Positions 55,178-64,000 of a DNA stretch of 64,000 nt are shown here, piece after piece (position 1 is the first letter of the stretch; each line of letters opens with the position of its first letter). Source of the DNA: Sphaerisporangium corydalis (GTDB lineage Bacteria > Actinomycetota > Actinomycetes > Streptosporangiales > Streptosporangiaceae); contig NZ_JANZYP010000027.1 in assembly GCF_025506355.1 (NCBI RefSeq), positions 1-64,000 on the forward strand, read 5' to 3'. Position numbers and translations under genes: made by a program. The notes beneath the pieces are model-generated. The model was not told the origin of the DNA. It saw nothing but the letters and a program-made list of their open reading frames with translations, and searched no databases.

Positions 55178-57295
55178 CTAGGAGCCGAGGGTGACGTGGA
55201 GGAGTTTCTCGTCGCTGTTGTTCGGTGTGCTGTCCTTGTCACCGAGGTTGGTGGTGGTCAGCCACAGGCCGCCGTCGGGGGCGGGCTCCACGGTGCGCAG
55301 CCGGCCGTAGGTGCCGTTGAAGTACGCCTGCACGTTGGTCAGGTCGCTGCCGCTGATCACCTCGCGGTACATCCGGGTGCCGCGCTCGCAGGCCACGTAG
55401 AGGACGTCGCGCACGATGGCGATGCCGGAGCAGGAGCCGTCCGCGGTGGGGTAGGTGTGCTTGGGCGCGATGAACCCGGCGGTGCCGCAGCTGCCGGTCG
55501 TGCCCTCGCAGGCCGGCCACCCGTAGTTGCCGCCCCGGGTGATGAGGTTCGTCTCGTCCATGACGGAGTTGCCGAACTCCTGCTCCCACAGCCGTCCCTG
55601 CGAGTCGAACGCCAGCCCCTGCGGGTTGCGGTGGCCGTAGCTCCACACGTAGTTGCCGAACGGGTTGTCGGAGGGGACGGTGCCGTCGGGGTTGAGCCGC
55701 AGGATCTTGCCGTTGAGGCTGGAGGTGTTCTGAGCGTTGTCGCCGTTCTGCGCGTCACCGGTGCTGGCGTACAGCTTGCCGTCCGGGCCGAACCGCAGGC
55801 GCCCGCCGTCGTGGAACTTGTTGCGCAGGATCCCGCTGACCAGGACCTGCTCGGTGCCGGTGTTCAGCCGGTCGTTCTCCAGCTTGATCCGGACGATCCG
55901 GTTGTCGGCCGGCGTCGTGTGCATGATGTACAGCCAGTGGTCGCTCGCGAAACCGGACGAGACGGCCAGGCCGAGGAGCCCGCCCTCGCCGTCGGTGTTG
56001 GCCACGTTCGGGACGGTGCCCACGGTGGTCTTCGCCCCGCTCGCCGGGTTGAGGTGGACGATGTCGTGGGCGTCGCGGCGAGTGTAGAGGATCGTGCCGT
56101 CCGGCAGCGTCGCGAGGCCCCACGGGATGTCGGTGTCGGTCGCGATCTGCGTCACCGCGCACACGGGGTTGGCGCACGCCGCGCCGGTGGTCACCGTCAC
56201 GGTGCCGCTGCGCGCCGACACGTTCGCCTGCGCGTCGCGGGCCACCACGTAGTACTGGTAGCCGGTGTTCGCGGCCAGCCCGCTGTCGATGAACGTGGTG
56301 GCCGGGGCCGTCGTGGCGGTGCCGGTGACCGTGCCGGCCTTGGCGCCGCCCCGGTAGATGTCGTACGCCCTGACCCCGATGTCGTCGGTCGAGGCCGTCC
56401 AGTTCAGCGTCACCGTGGTACCGGACGCCGAGCCCCTGAGCTGGCCGGGCGCGGACGGCGGCTGGGTGTCGGCCTGGCACTGCGGCGGCGTGATCGGCAC
56501 GGTGGTGCTCGCCTGCGAGACGTTGCCCGCGGCGTCGCGGGCGTTGACGTACAGGCCCCACGTCACCCCGCCGACCACGGTGAGGCCGGTGGACAGCGTG
56601 GTGCCGCTCACCGACTTCATGAGCTGGCCGTCGTGGTAGACGTCGTAGAACGCCACGCCGACGTTGTCCGTCGAGGCGTTCCACGCGAACGTCACCGCGT
56701 CGCACACCAGGCCGCTCACCCTGGGGTTGCCGGGGACGCTCGGCGGCTGGGTGTCGGCGCTTCCCGCCGACGTCGTCCACTTCTGGTTGGCCTGGCCGTT
56801 GCAGGTCCACAGCCCCACCAGGGTGCTGTTGGCGGTGCCCGCGCCGCTCACGTCCAGGCACAGGCCGGACTGCACGCCGGCGATGGTGCCGTCGGAGTTG
56901 ATCCGCCACTTCTGGTTGGCCCCGCCGTTGCAGGTGTAGATCTGCAACGCGGCCGGGGCCGTGGTGTCCTGGCCCACCACGTCCAGGCACATCGTGGCGT
57001 CGTACACCCGGAACTCGCCGGACGAGGTGAACGTCCAGCCCTGGTTGGCCTGCCCGTTGCAGTCGTAGATGTTGACGCCGGTGCCGGAGGTCTTGACGTT
57101 GCCGACCACGTCCAGGCAGCGGCCGGAGGCCACGCCGACCACGGCGGAACCGGCAGCCGCGGCGGGCACCGCGCCTGCCACCAGCATCGCGATCACGGCG
57201 GCCACCACGGCCAGGAGCACGCGGGGGCGGGGACGCGGGCGGCCGGTTCGCCTGGGTTCTGAGGGGGCGGGAACGGGGGTGCGGTGCGAGCGCAT
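55178..57295 (-). CDS. Secreted ricin-B lectin / FN3 / sugar dehydrogenase (GSDH-type, PQQ)
   Basis: The 705-residue protein starts at ATG 57293-57295 with GGAAGG 6 bases upstream (another ATG lies at 57319). A basic N-terminus and signal peptide (about 25-48) lead to a ricin-type CBM13 domain (about 50-178; three QANQxW/GANQKW repeats), two FN3 domains (each begins DTQPPS), then a glucose/sorbosone dehydrogenase beta-propeller (about 378-705: IPWGLATLPDGTILYT, GLLGLAVSSGF, FHDGGRLRFGPDGKLYASTG). It should bind polysaccharide outside the cell and oxidise sugars using PQQ. Three LacI-type operators lie just upstream. Confidence 0.88.
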   Translation of the reverse strand: MRSHRTPVPAPSEPRRTGRPRPRPRVLLAVVAAVIAMLVAGAVPAAAAGSAVVGVASGRCLDVVGNVKTSGTGVNIYDCNGQANQGWTFTSSGEFRVYDATMCLDVVGQDTTAPAALQIYTCNGGANQKWRINSDGTIAGVQSGLCLDVSGAGTANSTLVGLWTCNGQANQKWTTSAGSADTQPPSVPGNPRVSGLVCDAVTFAWNASTDNVGVAFYDVYHDGQLMKSVSGTTLSTGLTVVGGVTWGLYVNARDAAGNVSQASTTVPITPPQCQADTQPPSAPGQLRGSASGTTVTLNWTASTDDIGVRAYDIYRGGAKAGTVTGTATTAPATTFIDSGLAANTGYQYYVVARDAQANVSARSGTVTVTTGAACANPVCAVTQIATDTDIPWGLATLPDGTILYTRRDAHDIVHLNPASGAKTTVGTVPNVANTDGEGGLLGLAVSSGFASDHWLYIMHTTPADNRIVRIKLENDRLNTGTEQVLVSGILRNKFHDGGRLRFGPDGKLYASTGDAQNGDNAQNTSSLNGKILRLNPDGTVPSDNPFGNYVWSYGHRNPQGLAFDSQGRLWEQEFGNSVMDETNLITRGGNYGWPACEGTTGSCGTAGFIAPKHTYPTADGSCSGIAIVRDVLYVACERGTRMYREVISGSDLTNVQAYFNGTYGRLRTVEPAPDGGLWLTTTNLGDKDSTPNNSDEKLLHVTLGS

Positions 57296-57312
57296 GGGTA
57301 CCTTCCGCGGAT

Positions 57313-57375
57313 CTGACAACGCGTGTCAGGCAGGGATGTGGCAACGTTGTCGCGGGCCGACGTGACAACGTTGTC
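57313..57375. promoter_or_regulatory. Three LacI-type operators upstream of the sugar dehydrogenase gene
   Basis: Site 1 is CTGACA-ACGCG-TGTCAG (57313-57329, perfect arms). Site 2 is GGCAACGTTGTC (57340-57351). Site 3 is the perfect palindrome GACAACGTTGTC (57364-57375). All share the (T)GACAACG..GTGTC/TTGTC pattern with a central CG typical of LacI-family sites in actinomycetes. They lie between the dehydrogenase start (57295) and its candidate promoter. The partial LacI gene at 63388 is the nearest candidate repressor; this link is inferred. Confidence 0.8.
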
Positions 57376-57406
57376 GATCCAAGATCTCACAGGGTGGGCT
57401 CTCCGA

Positions 57407-57435
57407 AGTTAGTCAATCGTCACGGATCGAGTCAA
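57407..57435 (-). promoter_or_regulatory. Candidate promoter of the sugar dehydrogenase gene
   Basis: On the minus strand TTGACT (57430-57435) is 17 bases from CTAACT (57407-57412). The predicted transcript would begin near 57400, placing all three LacI-type palindromes in the leader, a road-block arrangement. The -10 match is moderate. Confidence 0.4.
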
Positions 57436-57702
57436 TGGCCGGAACGCGCCCCCCGGCCACCACCCGGTAGGCCTTCGCACCCCGCACCTGCTCAGACCCG
57501 CCTGCCCCCGGATCAGGGGCGCCGGATCAGATGCGGCGCGCCTCGTTCCGGCCTGTCCGAAACCTGGCGCCGAAGGAGGTCCGCCACCGAGGGCGCGCCG
57601 GGGGAGGGCATTGACAAGCGGCGATCCCTCATCTTTGCTGTGCCGAGGTTCCACGCCACGCCGATCCGGCGATGGTCACCCCCCACTCATGGAGCCGCCA
57701 CG

Positions 57703-59157
57703 ATGGAACGATGGGCTCTTCCGCTGGCGTTGTGCCTGGTGCTCGCCGGTCCCGCCGCCCCGGCCGCCGCGTCCTCCGCCCCCGCCGCGTCCTCCCCCCA
57801 GGCCGCCGCGGTGATCTGCAACCGCTACTGCGACGGGCGCGACCCGGCGCTGTCCCCGGCCGACCGGCAGCCGGTCGCCGCGACCCTGTACGGGCGGCGC
57901 TTCGCCGTGCACGTCGACGACACCGACGCGATGGCGTGGGCGTCGGCGGAGACCGGGAACCCCGGTGACCAGGTGTGGCTCGACCGCTCGTTCGACGGCG
58001 GGCGCACCTGGCCCGACAGCCGCCTGGGTCTCACCGCCACCCCGGCCGGGGCCCGGGGCACCCGCACGGCCATGTTCAACGTCGACGACTGGGCCGGCCT
58101 GGGCGTCGGCGCGCTGCGGGCCTGCGGCAAGGCCGGCGACCGCCCCGAGATCGCCTGCACGGCGTGGACGCGCACCACCTGGAACGCCTGGGACCGGCGG
58201 ACCGCCGCCGCGACCGCGCTCATGATGCGCTACGACCGCGCCACCGGCCTGTTCGACACCAACGCCTGGTGGACGAGCGCGAACGCGCTCACCGCGATCA
58301 TCGACAACATCCGGCGCAGCGGCATGAGCAGCTACCGCTACGCGATCGCCACCACCTACGACAAGAACGCCGGCTCGCGGCTGGGCCGGTTCCGCAACGA
58401 GTTCCTCGACGACACCGGCTGGTGGGGCCTGGCCTGGGTGGCCGCCTACGACCTGACCGGCGAGAGCCGGTACCTCGACACCGCCCGCGCCGACGCCGAC
58501 CACATGTACGCCTACTGGGACACCCGCTGCGGCGGCGGCGTGTGGTGGAAGACCGACCGGGCGAGCAAGAACGCCATCGAGAACAGCCTCTACATCCAGC
58601 TCAACGCCGCGCTGTCGCAGCGCGTCCCCGGTGACACCGTCTACCGGGGCCGGGCCCAGGCCGCCTGGACCTGGTTCCAGGGCACCGGCATGCTCAACGG
58701 CTCGAACCTCGTCAACGACGGCATCGACCTGACCACCTGCCGCAACAACGGCGCCCCCACCTGGACCTACAACCAGGGGGTGCTGATCAACGCCCTGGTG
58801 CAGCTCAACCGGCTCACCGGCGACGCCGGCGCGCTCGCCACCGCACGGCGCGTCGGCGACGCGCTCACCACCAGCACCTACCTCAGCCCCAACGGGATCC
58901 TGCGCGAACCCAACGAGAGCAACACCTGCGGCGGAGACGGGGTCTCGTTCAAGGGCGCGGCGATCCGCGGCCTCGGCGCGCTGAACGCGGCGACCGGCGG
59001 CGCGTACGACACCTACCTGCGGCGCAACGCCGACACCGCCTACGCCGCCGATCGCGACACGCTCGACGCCTACGGCAGCCACTGGGCCGGGCCCTACGTG
59101 CCCACCAACCACAGCTGCCAGCACAGCGCGCTCGATCTGCTCAACGCCGCACCCTGA
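57703..59157 (+). CDS. Secreted GH76 family alpha-1,6-mannanase-like hydrolase
   Basis: The 484-residue protein starts at ATG 57703, which gives a clean signal peptide (MERWALPLALCLVLAGPAAP then Ala/Ser-rich). The mature enzyme matches GH76: the catalytic Asp pair is in LDDTGWWGLAWVAAYD (Asp236-Asp237), with TRCGGGVWWK, SLYIQLNAAL and TWTYNQGVLINALVQLNRL. GH76 enzymes cut alpha-1,6-mannan backbones such as yeast or actinobacterial mannan. It shares an operon with the GH2 gene (18-base gap) and is divergent from the sugar dehydrogenase. A start at 57394 would add unlike sequence. Confidence 0.88.
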   Translation: MERWALPLALCLVLAGPAAPAAASSAPAASSPQAAAVICNRYCDGRDPALSPADRQPVAATLYGRRFAVHVDDTDAMAWASAETGNPGDQVWLDRSFDGGRTWPDSRLGLTATPAGARGTRTAMFNVDDWAGLGVGALRACGKAGDRPEIACTAWTRTTWNAWDRRTAAATALMMRYDRATGLFDTNAWWTSANALTAIIDNIRRSGMSSYRYAIATTYDKNAGSRLGRFRNEFLDDTGWWGLAWVAAYDLTGESRYLDTARADADHMYAYWDTRCGGGVWWKTDRASKNAIENSLYIQLNAALSQRVPGDTVYRGRAQAAWTWFQGTGMLNGSNLVNDGIDLTTCRNNGAPTWTYNQGVLINALVQLNRLTGDAGALATARRVGDALTTSTYLSPNGILREPNESNTCGGDGVSFKGAAIRGLGALNAATGGAYDTYLRRNADTAYAADRDTLDAYGSHWAGPYVPTNHSCQHSALDLLNAAP

Positions 59158-59175
59158 CCCGCGCGAGGAGTTCCC

Positions 59176-61977
59176 ATGGAGATCAAGCGACGCGACTTCC
59201 TGGCGATGGGCGCCGCCGGCGCGACCGCGGCCGGGCTGTCCGCCCTCGGCGTCGCGCTGGCCGCCCCCGCCGGCGCCGCCCCGACCGAGGTCCTCTACCT
59301 GACCGGCACGGACGCCGACCACACCGTCGACTGGGACTTCCTGTGCTCAAGCGGGCGCCGCGCCGGCGCGTGGAGCACGATCCCCACCCCGTCCAACTGG
59401 GAGTGCCAGGGCTTCGGCACCTACAACTACGGCGGGACCCTCGTGCCGAACGAGAACGGCCGCTACCGCCGCACGTTCACACCGCCGGCCGCGTGGGCCG
59501 GCCGGCGGATCTTCGTGGTCTTCGAGGGGTCGATGACCGACACCGAGGTGTGGGTCAACGGGACCTCGGCCGGGCCGAAGCACCAGGGCGGCTTCTACCG
59601 CTTCCGGTACGACGTGACCTCACGGGTGAACCTGGGGCAGTCCAACCTGCTGGAGGTGACGGTCGGCAAGGAGTCCTCCGACGCGTCGGTCAACGACGCC
59701 GAACGCCGGGGCGACTACTGGAACTTCGGCGGCATCTACCGCCCGGTGACGCTGCAGGCGTTCCCCGCCGCGCGCGTCGACCGCGTGGCCGTCGACGCCA
59801 AGGCGAACGGCGCGTTCGCGGCCGACGTCCAGCTCGCCGGGGTCACCGCCGCCGGGCGGGTGTCCGCGCAGCTCCGGCGGCTGGACGGCACGGCCGTGGG
59901 CGGGGCCTTCTCCGTGCCGGTCGCCGCGGGGGCGGCCACCGCGCGGCTCACCACCACCGTCGCGGCGCCGCAGCTCTGGACGGCGGAGACGCCGGCCCTG
60001 TACCAGGCGGAGATCACGCTGTACGACGCCGCAGGCACCCCGCTGCACGGCGTCACCGAGCGGTTCGGGTTCAGGACCGTCGAGGTGCGCACTGGGGACG
60101 GCGTCTACGTGAACGGCAAGAAGATCATCCTGAAGGGGGCCAACCGGCACACCTTCTGGCCCACGCTCGGCCGCGCGTCGAGCCCGCGCATCGCCCGGCA
60201 GGACATCCTTCTGATGAAGGACATGAACATGAACGCGGTCCGCATGTCGCACTACCCGCCGGACGCCTACTTCCTCGACCTGTGCGACGAGCTGGGCCTC
60301 TACGTCCTCGACGAGCTCGGCGGCTGGCAGAAACGCTACGACGAGGGCGTCGGCGCGCCCCTGGTGGCCGCGATGGTGACCCGCGACGTCAACCACCCCA
60401 GCATCCTGTTCTGGGACAACGGGAACGAGGGCGGCTGGAACACCGCGCTGGACGACGACTTCGCGCTGTACGACCCGCAGAAGCGCAAGGTCCTGCACCC
60501 GTGGACCACGTTCAGCGGCATCGACACCAGCCACTACCAGACGTACGCCTCCACGGTCGCCAAGCTGGCCGGGAGCACGATCTTCATGCCGACCGAGTTC
60601 CTGCACGGGCTCTACGACGGCGGCGCCGGCGCCGGGCTGAACGACTACTGGAAGGTCATGGGCGCCGGGCCGAGGGCCGCCGGCGGGTTCATCTGGGCGC
60701 TGCTGGACGAGGGCGTCGCGCGCGGCGACCAAGGCGGCGCCATCGACACCACGGGCAACCGCGCACCCGACGGCATCGTCGGCCCGTACCGGGAGAAGGA
60801 AGCCAGTTTCTCCACGATCAGGGACATCTGGTCACCGGTCCAGCTCGCCAGCCCCGCGTACTACGCGTCGGCGTTCCCCTCCGGCTTCGACAAGACCGTG
60901 AAACTCGTCAACCGCTACGACTTCACCGGCACCAGGACGTGCACGTTCACCTGGCGGCTGGTGACCTTCGCCGCCCCCGGCTCGACGGGTCACACCACGG
61001 TCGCCCAGGGCACGGCGGCGAGCCCCGACATCGCGCCGGGCGCCACCGGAGCCGTCACGCTCGGCCTGCCCGCGACCTGGGCGGACGCCGACGCGCTCGG
61101 GCTGACGGTGACCGATCCGACCGGCCGTGTCCTCAGCGACTGGATGTGGCGGATCAAGAAGGCCGCCGACCACGCCGGCCGGCTGGTGGTACCGGTGGCG
61201 GGCGCGCCCGCCGTCACCGCCGTACAGGACGCGGCCGGCGTGACGATGATCGCCGGCACCACCAGGGTCACCATCAGCAAATCCACCGGGCGGCTGACCG
61301 GCGTCACCCGGAACGGGGTCGCGGTGTCGCTGGCCAACGGCCCGGCGCTCGCCGCCGGCGCGGCCACGTTCACCGGCCTCACCCACGGCGCCGACGGCAC
61401 GGGCTGGGTCGCGCAGGCCGCGTACACCGGCGACCTGACGTCCGTGCGCTGGCGCCTGGACCCCGCCGGCTGGCTGCGGATGGAGTACGCCTACCACCGC
61501 ACCGGGAACCACGACTACCTGGGCGTGACCATGGACTACCCCGAGTCGAAGGTGCGCGGCCTGACCTGGCTCGGCGACGGGCCCTACCGGGTCTACAAGA
61601 ACCGGACGCGCGGCGTGCGGCCCGACGTGTGGACCAAGGCCTACAACGACACCGCCACCGGCGCGACCGGGTGGGCCTACCCCGAGTTCAAGGGCTACCA
61701 CGCCGGCACCTGCTGGGCGAGCCTGGCCACGACCGAGGGCACCATCACGATGGTCGCGGCGGAGGAGAACCTGTTCCTGCGGCTGTTCACCCCGGCGACC
61801 GGCGCGAACCCGCAGTCGGCCACCGTCCCCTACCCGGCGGGCGGCATCTCGTTCCTCGACGGCATCCCCGCCATCGGCGACAAGTTCCTGCCCGCCGCCG
61901 AACACGGCCCGGAAAGCCAGCCGAATGTCGCCACGGGCGACTACCACCGCACCGTGTTCTTCCGCTTCGGACCCTGA
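59176..61977 (+). CDS. Tat-secreted GH2 family glycoside hydrolase (beta-galactosidase-like)
   Basis: The 933-residue protein starts at ATG 59176 with GAGGAG upstream. A Tat signal (IKRRDFLAMGAAGATAAGLS) is followed by a GH2 sugar-binding domain (WECQGFGTYNYGG, NFGGIYRPVTL), an immunoglobulin-like domain and a TIM barrel (LKGANRHTFWPTLGRA; NAVRMSHYPPD). The acid/base is Glu418 (WDNGNEGG) and the nucleophile Glu474 (MPTEFLHG). A C-terminal beta-sandwich follows. Exact specificity (galactoside, glucuronide or mannoside) cannot be read. With GH76 it suggests degradation of a complex extracellular glycan. Confidence 0.9.
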   Translation: MEIKRRDFLAMGAAGATAAGLSALGVALAAPAGAAPTEVLYLTGTDADHTVDWDFLCSSGRRAGAWSTIPTPSNWECQGFGTYNYGGTLVPNENGRYRRTFTPPAAWAGRRIFVVFEGSMTDTEVWVNGTSAGPKHQGGFYRFRYDVTSRVNLGQSNLLEVTVGKESSDASVNDAERRGDYWNFGGIYRPVTLQAFPAARVDRVAVDAKANGAFAADVQLAGVTAAGRVSAQLRRLDGTAVGGAFSVPVAAGAATARLTTTVAAPQLWTAETPALYQAEITLYDAAGTPLHGVTERFGFRTVEVRTGDGVYVNGKKIILKGANRHTFWPTLGRASSPRIARQDILLMKDMNMNAVRMSHYPPDAYFLDLCDELGLYVLDELGGWQKRYDEGVGAPLVAAMVTRDVNHPSILFWDNGNEGGWNTALDDDFALYDPQKRKVLHPWTTFSGIDTSHYQTYASTVAKLAGSTIFMPTEFLHGLYDGGAGAGLNDYWKVMGAGPRAAGGFIWALLDEGVARGDQGGAIDTTGNRAPDGIVGPYREKEASFSTIRDIWSPVQLASPAYYASAFPSGFDKTVKLVNRYDFTGTRTCTFTWRLVTFAAPGSTGHTTVAQGTAASPDIAPGATGAVTLGLPATWADADALGLTVTDPTGRVLSDWMWRIKKAADHAGRLVVPVAGAPAVTAVQDAAGVTMIAGTTRVTISKSTGRLTGVTRNGVAVSLANGPALAAGAATFTGLTHGADGTGWVAQAAYTGDLTSVRWRLDPAGWLRMEYAYHRTGNHDYLGVTMDYPESKVRGLTWLGDGPYRVYKNRTRGVRPDVWTKAYNDTATGATGWAYPEFKGYHAGTCWASLATTEGTITMVAAEENLFLRLFTPATGANPQSATVPYPAGGISFLDGIPAIGDKFLPAAEHGPESQPNVATGDYHRTVFFRFGP

Positions 61978-61999
61978 CCGCGCCACCCGCGGCCGGGGC

Positions 62000-62461
62000 T
62001 CACAGGTAGGAGCGGGCGGCGGCGGCCAGTTCCGGCAGGCCCTGGCGGGTGGCCGCGGGGACGGCCGTGTCGGGGGTGCGCACGCGCACGTCCTCGCTGG
62101 TGATGGCCAGCACCGCGGGCGGGCTGCCCAGGTCGCCGTACCGGCCGCTGACCGCCGAGGTGATGGCCGCCCGGGCGTCGGCCAGGATCGTCCTGGGCGG
62201 GCGGGGCTCACGGGTGGACAGATGGCCCAGGATCGCCGCGAAGCGGAGGTGGTCGGCCAGGGTCACCCCGCCCGGGGGGCGCGCGGGACCGGGCTGGTCC
62301 AGCCAGAACGCGGCCCCCGACAGGTATCCGGGGTAGGGGACCCCGCGATCACCGGGCAAGGCGGCCGCCGCGTCGGCGACCAGCCGGCCGAACTCGGCCA
62401 GGTCGGTGCCGGGCGGCAGATCGGTGGTGACGAGCACCGGGATGATCAGCGTGTCGACCAT
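62000..62461 (-). CDS. Conserved hypothetical protein, 153 residues
   Basis: It starts at ATG 62459-62461 with AAAGGAG upstream, a convincing translation start. The sequence (MVDTLIIPVLVTTDLPPGTD; AFWLDQPGPARPPGG; AITSEDVRVRTPDTAVPAAT) has no recognisable domain, signal peptide or membrane segment. Not recognised. It is 22 bases from the convergent GH2 stop and is read from the same strand as the LURP-one-like gene. Confidence 0.65.
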   Translation of the reverse strand: MVDTLIIPVLVTTDLPPGTDLAEFGRLVADAAAALPGDRGVPYPGYLSGAAFWLDQPGPARPPGGVTLADHLRFAAILGHLSTREPRPPRTILADARAAITSAVSGRYGDLGSPPAVLAITSEDVRVRTPDTAVPAATRQGLPELAAAARSYL

Positions 62462-62537
62462 GCGCGACTCCTTTACGCAGATCGCCGATGATAACCACCG
62501 CCACCGACATTACGGCCGCAGCGCGCGGACGGGGGTC

Positions 62538-63047
62538 TCAGTCGTCGTCGTTGTCCTTGTCGTCCTTGTGGCGCGACTCGTCGGCGAGTTCCTCCACGGC
62601 GACGGCGACGGCCAGGACCAGGGGGACGTCCGGGTGGGTGACCTCGATGCCGTAGGTCTCCCTGATGCGGAACCACTTGCGTGAGGTCTCGGCGATGACG
62701 CCCTGGTCGCCCTCGATGGTGTAGTTCTTCTCGATGATGTCGCCGGTCGCCGTCCACTCCTGCCCGTCGGCGAGCTCGACCACCATCTTGTGGCGCAGCG
62801 GGCTGAACAGCTTCTTGTGGACCTTCGCCACCGTGTCGCCGTCGCGCTCGACGATCATCGTGTCCCTGATGCTGATCATCTTCTTCTTGATGACGGCGAG
62901 GACCTCGCCCTCCGGCCCCTTGAGCTCGAACGTCTGGCGGATCCGCAACGCCTTGCCGTCCACCAGGAAGGCGCGGTGCCCCGACTCGTCCTCGATCCAG
63001 TAGTCGTCGCCGATACTGAACATGCGTTCGCGCATCTGGAACTTCAC
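62538..63047 (-). CDS. LURP-one-related (tubby-like beta-barrel) protein
   Basis: The 169-residue protein starts at GTG 63045-63047 with GGAGG upstream. It matches the LOR/DUF567 fold: RERMFSIGDDYWIEDESGHR, FLVDGKALRIRQTFELKGPE, IKKKMISIRDTMIVERDGDT and KWFRIRETYGIEV. The C-terminus is highly acidic (HKDDKDNDDD). The family is thought to bind lipids or act as a membrane-associated scaffold; a bacterial role is unknown. Confidence 0.88.
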   Translation of the reverse strand: MKFQMRERMFSIGDDYWIEDESGHRAFLVDGKALRIRQTFELKGPEGEVLAVIKKKMISIRDTMIVERDGDTVAKVHKKLFSPLRHKMVVELADGQEWTATGDIIEKNYTIEGDQGVIAETSRKWFRIRETYGIEVTHPDVPLVLAVAVAVEELADESRHKDDKDNDDD

Positions 63048-63387
63048 GTCGCCTCCACGAGCCGCTCATTCTGGCTGCGATCCGGGGCGGCGCCGCTCCG
63101 GCGGGCCCCGGTCCCTTGTCAGTCACCCTAATGCGGACGCCCGGGCGGCGGTGTCCCGTTCGGCGTTGTGACGGCGGGAGTTTCGATCCTTTCCAGCGAA
63201 GTTTCGAGCGACGGTCGCTCCGGGGATGCGATGATGAGGGCCGAGCGGGAGGGGGCGCGGTTGTGGTGGTGAGGGGTGCGGGGGAGCGGGGCGAGGTGCG
63301 TCCGGGCGGGCTCCGCGCGGGGGTGACGACGGCTCCCGCGACGGTGACCGTGACGACGAAGCGGGGTTCCGGCGGGGTGGGGGCCAG
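63048..63387. other. Gene-free divergent region before the second LacI gene
   Basis: 340 bases between the LURP-one-like start and the LacI start. Two AGTTTCGA direct repeats (63179-63186 and about 63209-63216) lie about 22 bases apart and could be regulator contacts. Small frames exist, but none has a credible start or composition. Confidence 0.5.
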
Positions 63388-64000
63388 GTGACCGACCCGA
63401 TCGAACGGCGGGTCACCGTCGCCGACATCGCCGCTGAGGCCGGGGTCTCGCGCGCGACCGTGTCCAAGGTGCTCAACGGCCGTTCCGACGTGGCGCCCAC
63501 CACCCGGTCCCAGATCGAGACCATGCTGGTCAGCCGAGGGTACATCCCCACCGCGCGCACCAAGAGGGCCGTGACCGCCGTCCGGCGCGGCGGCCTGATC
63601 GAGTTGCTGTTCGACGACGCGGGCACCCCCTGGGCCGGCGAGATGATCCGCGGCGCCGAGGAGGCGGCGCGGGCCGCCCGCATCGGCATCGTGGTGTCCG
63701 TGCTCGGCGGCGGCCCCGGGCGTGGCCGGGAGTGGCTGGAGGACGCCGCCGGGCGTGACCCGCGCGGGGTGGTCCTCGCGCTCTCCGGGCTGCCGGCGGC
63801 CGACCACAAGCGCGTCGCCAAGCTCGGCGTGCCGGCGATCCTGGTCGACCCCGTCGGCGACGGCGACTCCGACCTCCCCTCGATCGGCGCGGGCGACTGG
63901 GGCGGCGGCATGGCCGCCACCCGCCACCTCATCGGCCTCGGCCACCGCCGCATCGGCGTGATCACCGGGCCGATGCGGTTCCTGTGCGCCCAGGCGCGCC
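63388..64000 (+). CDS. LacI-family transcriptional regulator, 5' part (cut by window edge)
   Basis: From GTG 63388-63390 the frame stays open to the window end (204 codons). The N-terminal LacI HTH is VTVADIAAEAGVSRATVSKV then LNGRSDVAPTTRSQI, with a hinge helix region RGYIPTART. The ligand domain follows (LLFDDAGTPWAGEMIRGAEE; VPAILVDPVGDG; GMAATRHLIGLGHRRIGVIT). The C-terminal third is outside. It is the likeliest local regulator for the triple operators at 57313-57375 and the GH76/GH2/sugar-dehydrogenase set. Confidence 0.92.
   Translation, partial: MTDPIERRVTVADIAAEAGVSRATVSKVLNGRSDVAPTTRSQIETMLVSRGYIPTARTKRAVTAVRRGGLIELLFDDAGTPWAGEMIRGAEEAARAARIGIVVSVLGGGPGRGREWLEDAAGRDPRGVVLALSGLPAADHKRVAKLGVPAILVDPVGDGDSDLPSIGAGDWGGGMAATRHLIGLGHRRIGVITGPMRFLCAQAR

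Noticed and set aside
63116-63391. 91-codon plus-strand frame before the second LacI gene
   Set aside because: Low-complexity Arg/Gly/Val composition, no ribosome-binding site, overlaps the LacI start; treated as non-coding.

Overview
The window is high-GC DNA with dense, tightly overlapping genes (many ATGA/GTGA junctions), GTG/TTG starts, LacI/TetR/LAL/LuxR regulators, Tat-secreted glycosidases and large biosynthetic genes. This points to a mycelial actinomycete, possibly of the Streptosporangiales; the genus cannot be fixed from sequence alone.

Layout. 0-1 kb: the right end of an IS5-like insertion sequence interrupts a GNAT/CoA-binding protein gene. 1.3-3 kb: a GAF-GAF sensor histidine kinase of the DevS/DosT type. 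3.1-9.3 kb: an arabinofuranoside-uptake locus (LacI repressor, divergent promoter with overlapping operator, GH127 enzyme, ABC solute-binding lipoprotein and two permeases, no ATPase). 9.4-12.8 kb: a GNAT, a TetR-ferredoxin-cytochrome P450 operon that appears leaderless, and a YfcE-type phosphoesterase. 13-15.4 kb: an NB-ARC/TPR STAND ATPase. 15.4-23.4 kb: a class II lanthipeptide locus (LAL regulator, 84-residue candidate precursor, LanM, two LuxR-type regulators).

23.4-51.4 kb is a compact NRPS locus. A minus-strand operon (about 46.8 to 27.5 kb) runs vestigial-PCP/C-A-T, then C-A-T-C-(truncated A)-T-E, then C-A-T-TE, followed by glutamate mutase S and E subunits, an archaeal-type asparagine-synthetase-like protein, an FMN glutamate-synthase-like protein and SbnA. 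SbnB and MbtH form a second minus-strand unit, with an MFS exporter and a regulator beside them. Divergent from the NRPS operon are a free-standing adenylation protein, a free-standing carrier protein and a LanB-type, tRNA-dependent glutamylation-domain protein. By inference the line uses L-2,3-diaminopropionate (or Ser) and two Asn-type residues that could be 3-methylasparagine (glutamate mutase gives 3-methylaspartate, which the AsnA-like protein could amidate). One module has lost its own adenylation core and must be charged in trans. A LanB-like enzyme with no elimination domain and no adjacent RiPP precursor, beside a free A/T pair, is the most novel feature.

51.4-55 kb: two alkyltransferase-like (Ogt) genes around an ECF sigma gene, a RidA protein, a protoglobin and a small secreted protein. 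55-62 kb: a secreted lectin-FN3-sugar dehydrogenase with three LacI-type palindromes upstream, a secreted GH76 and a Tat-secreted GH2. 62-64 kb: a small unknown protein, a LURP-one-like protein and the 5' part of a second LacI regulator, cut by the window edge. No tRNA, rRNA or CRISPR array was seen.
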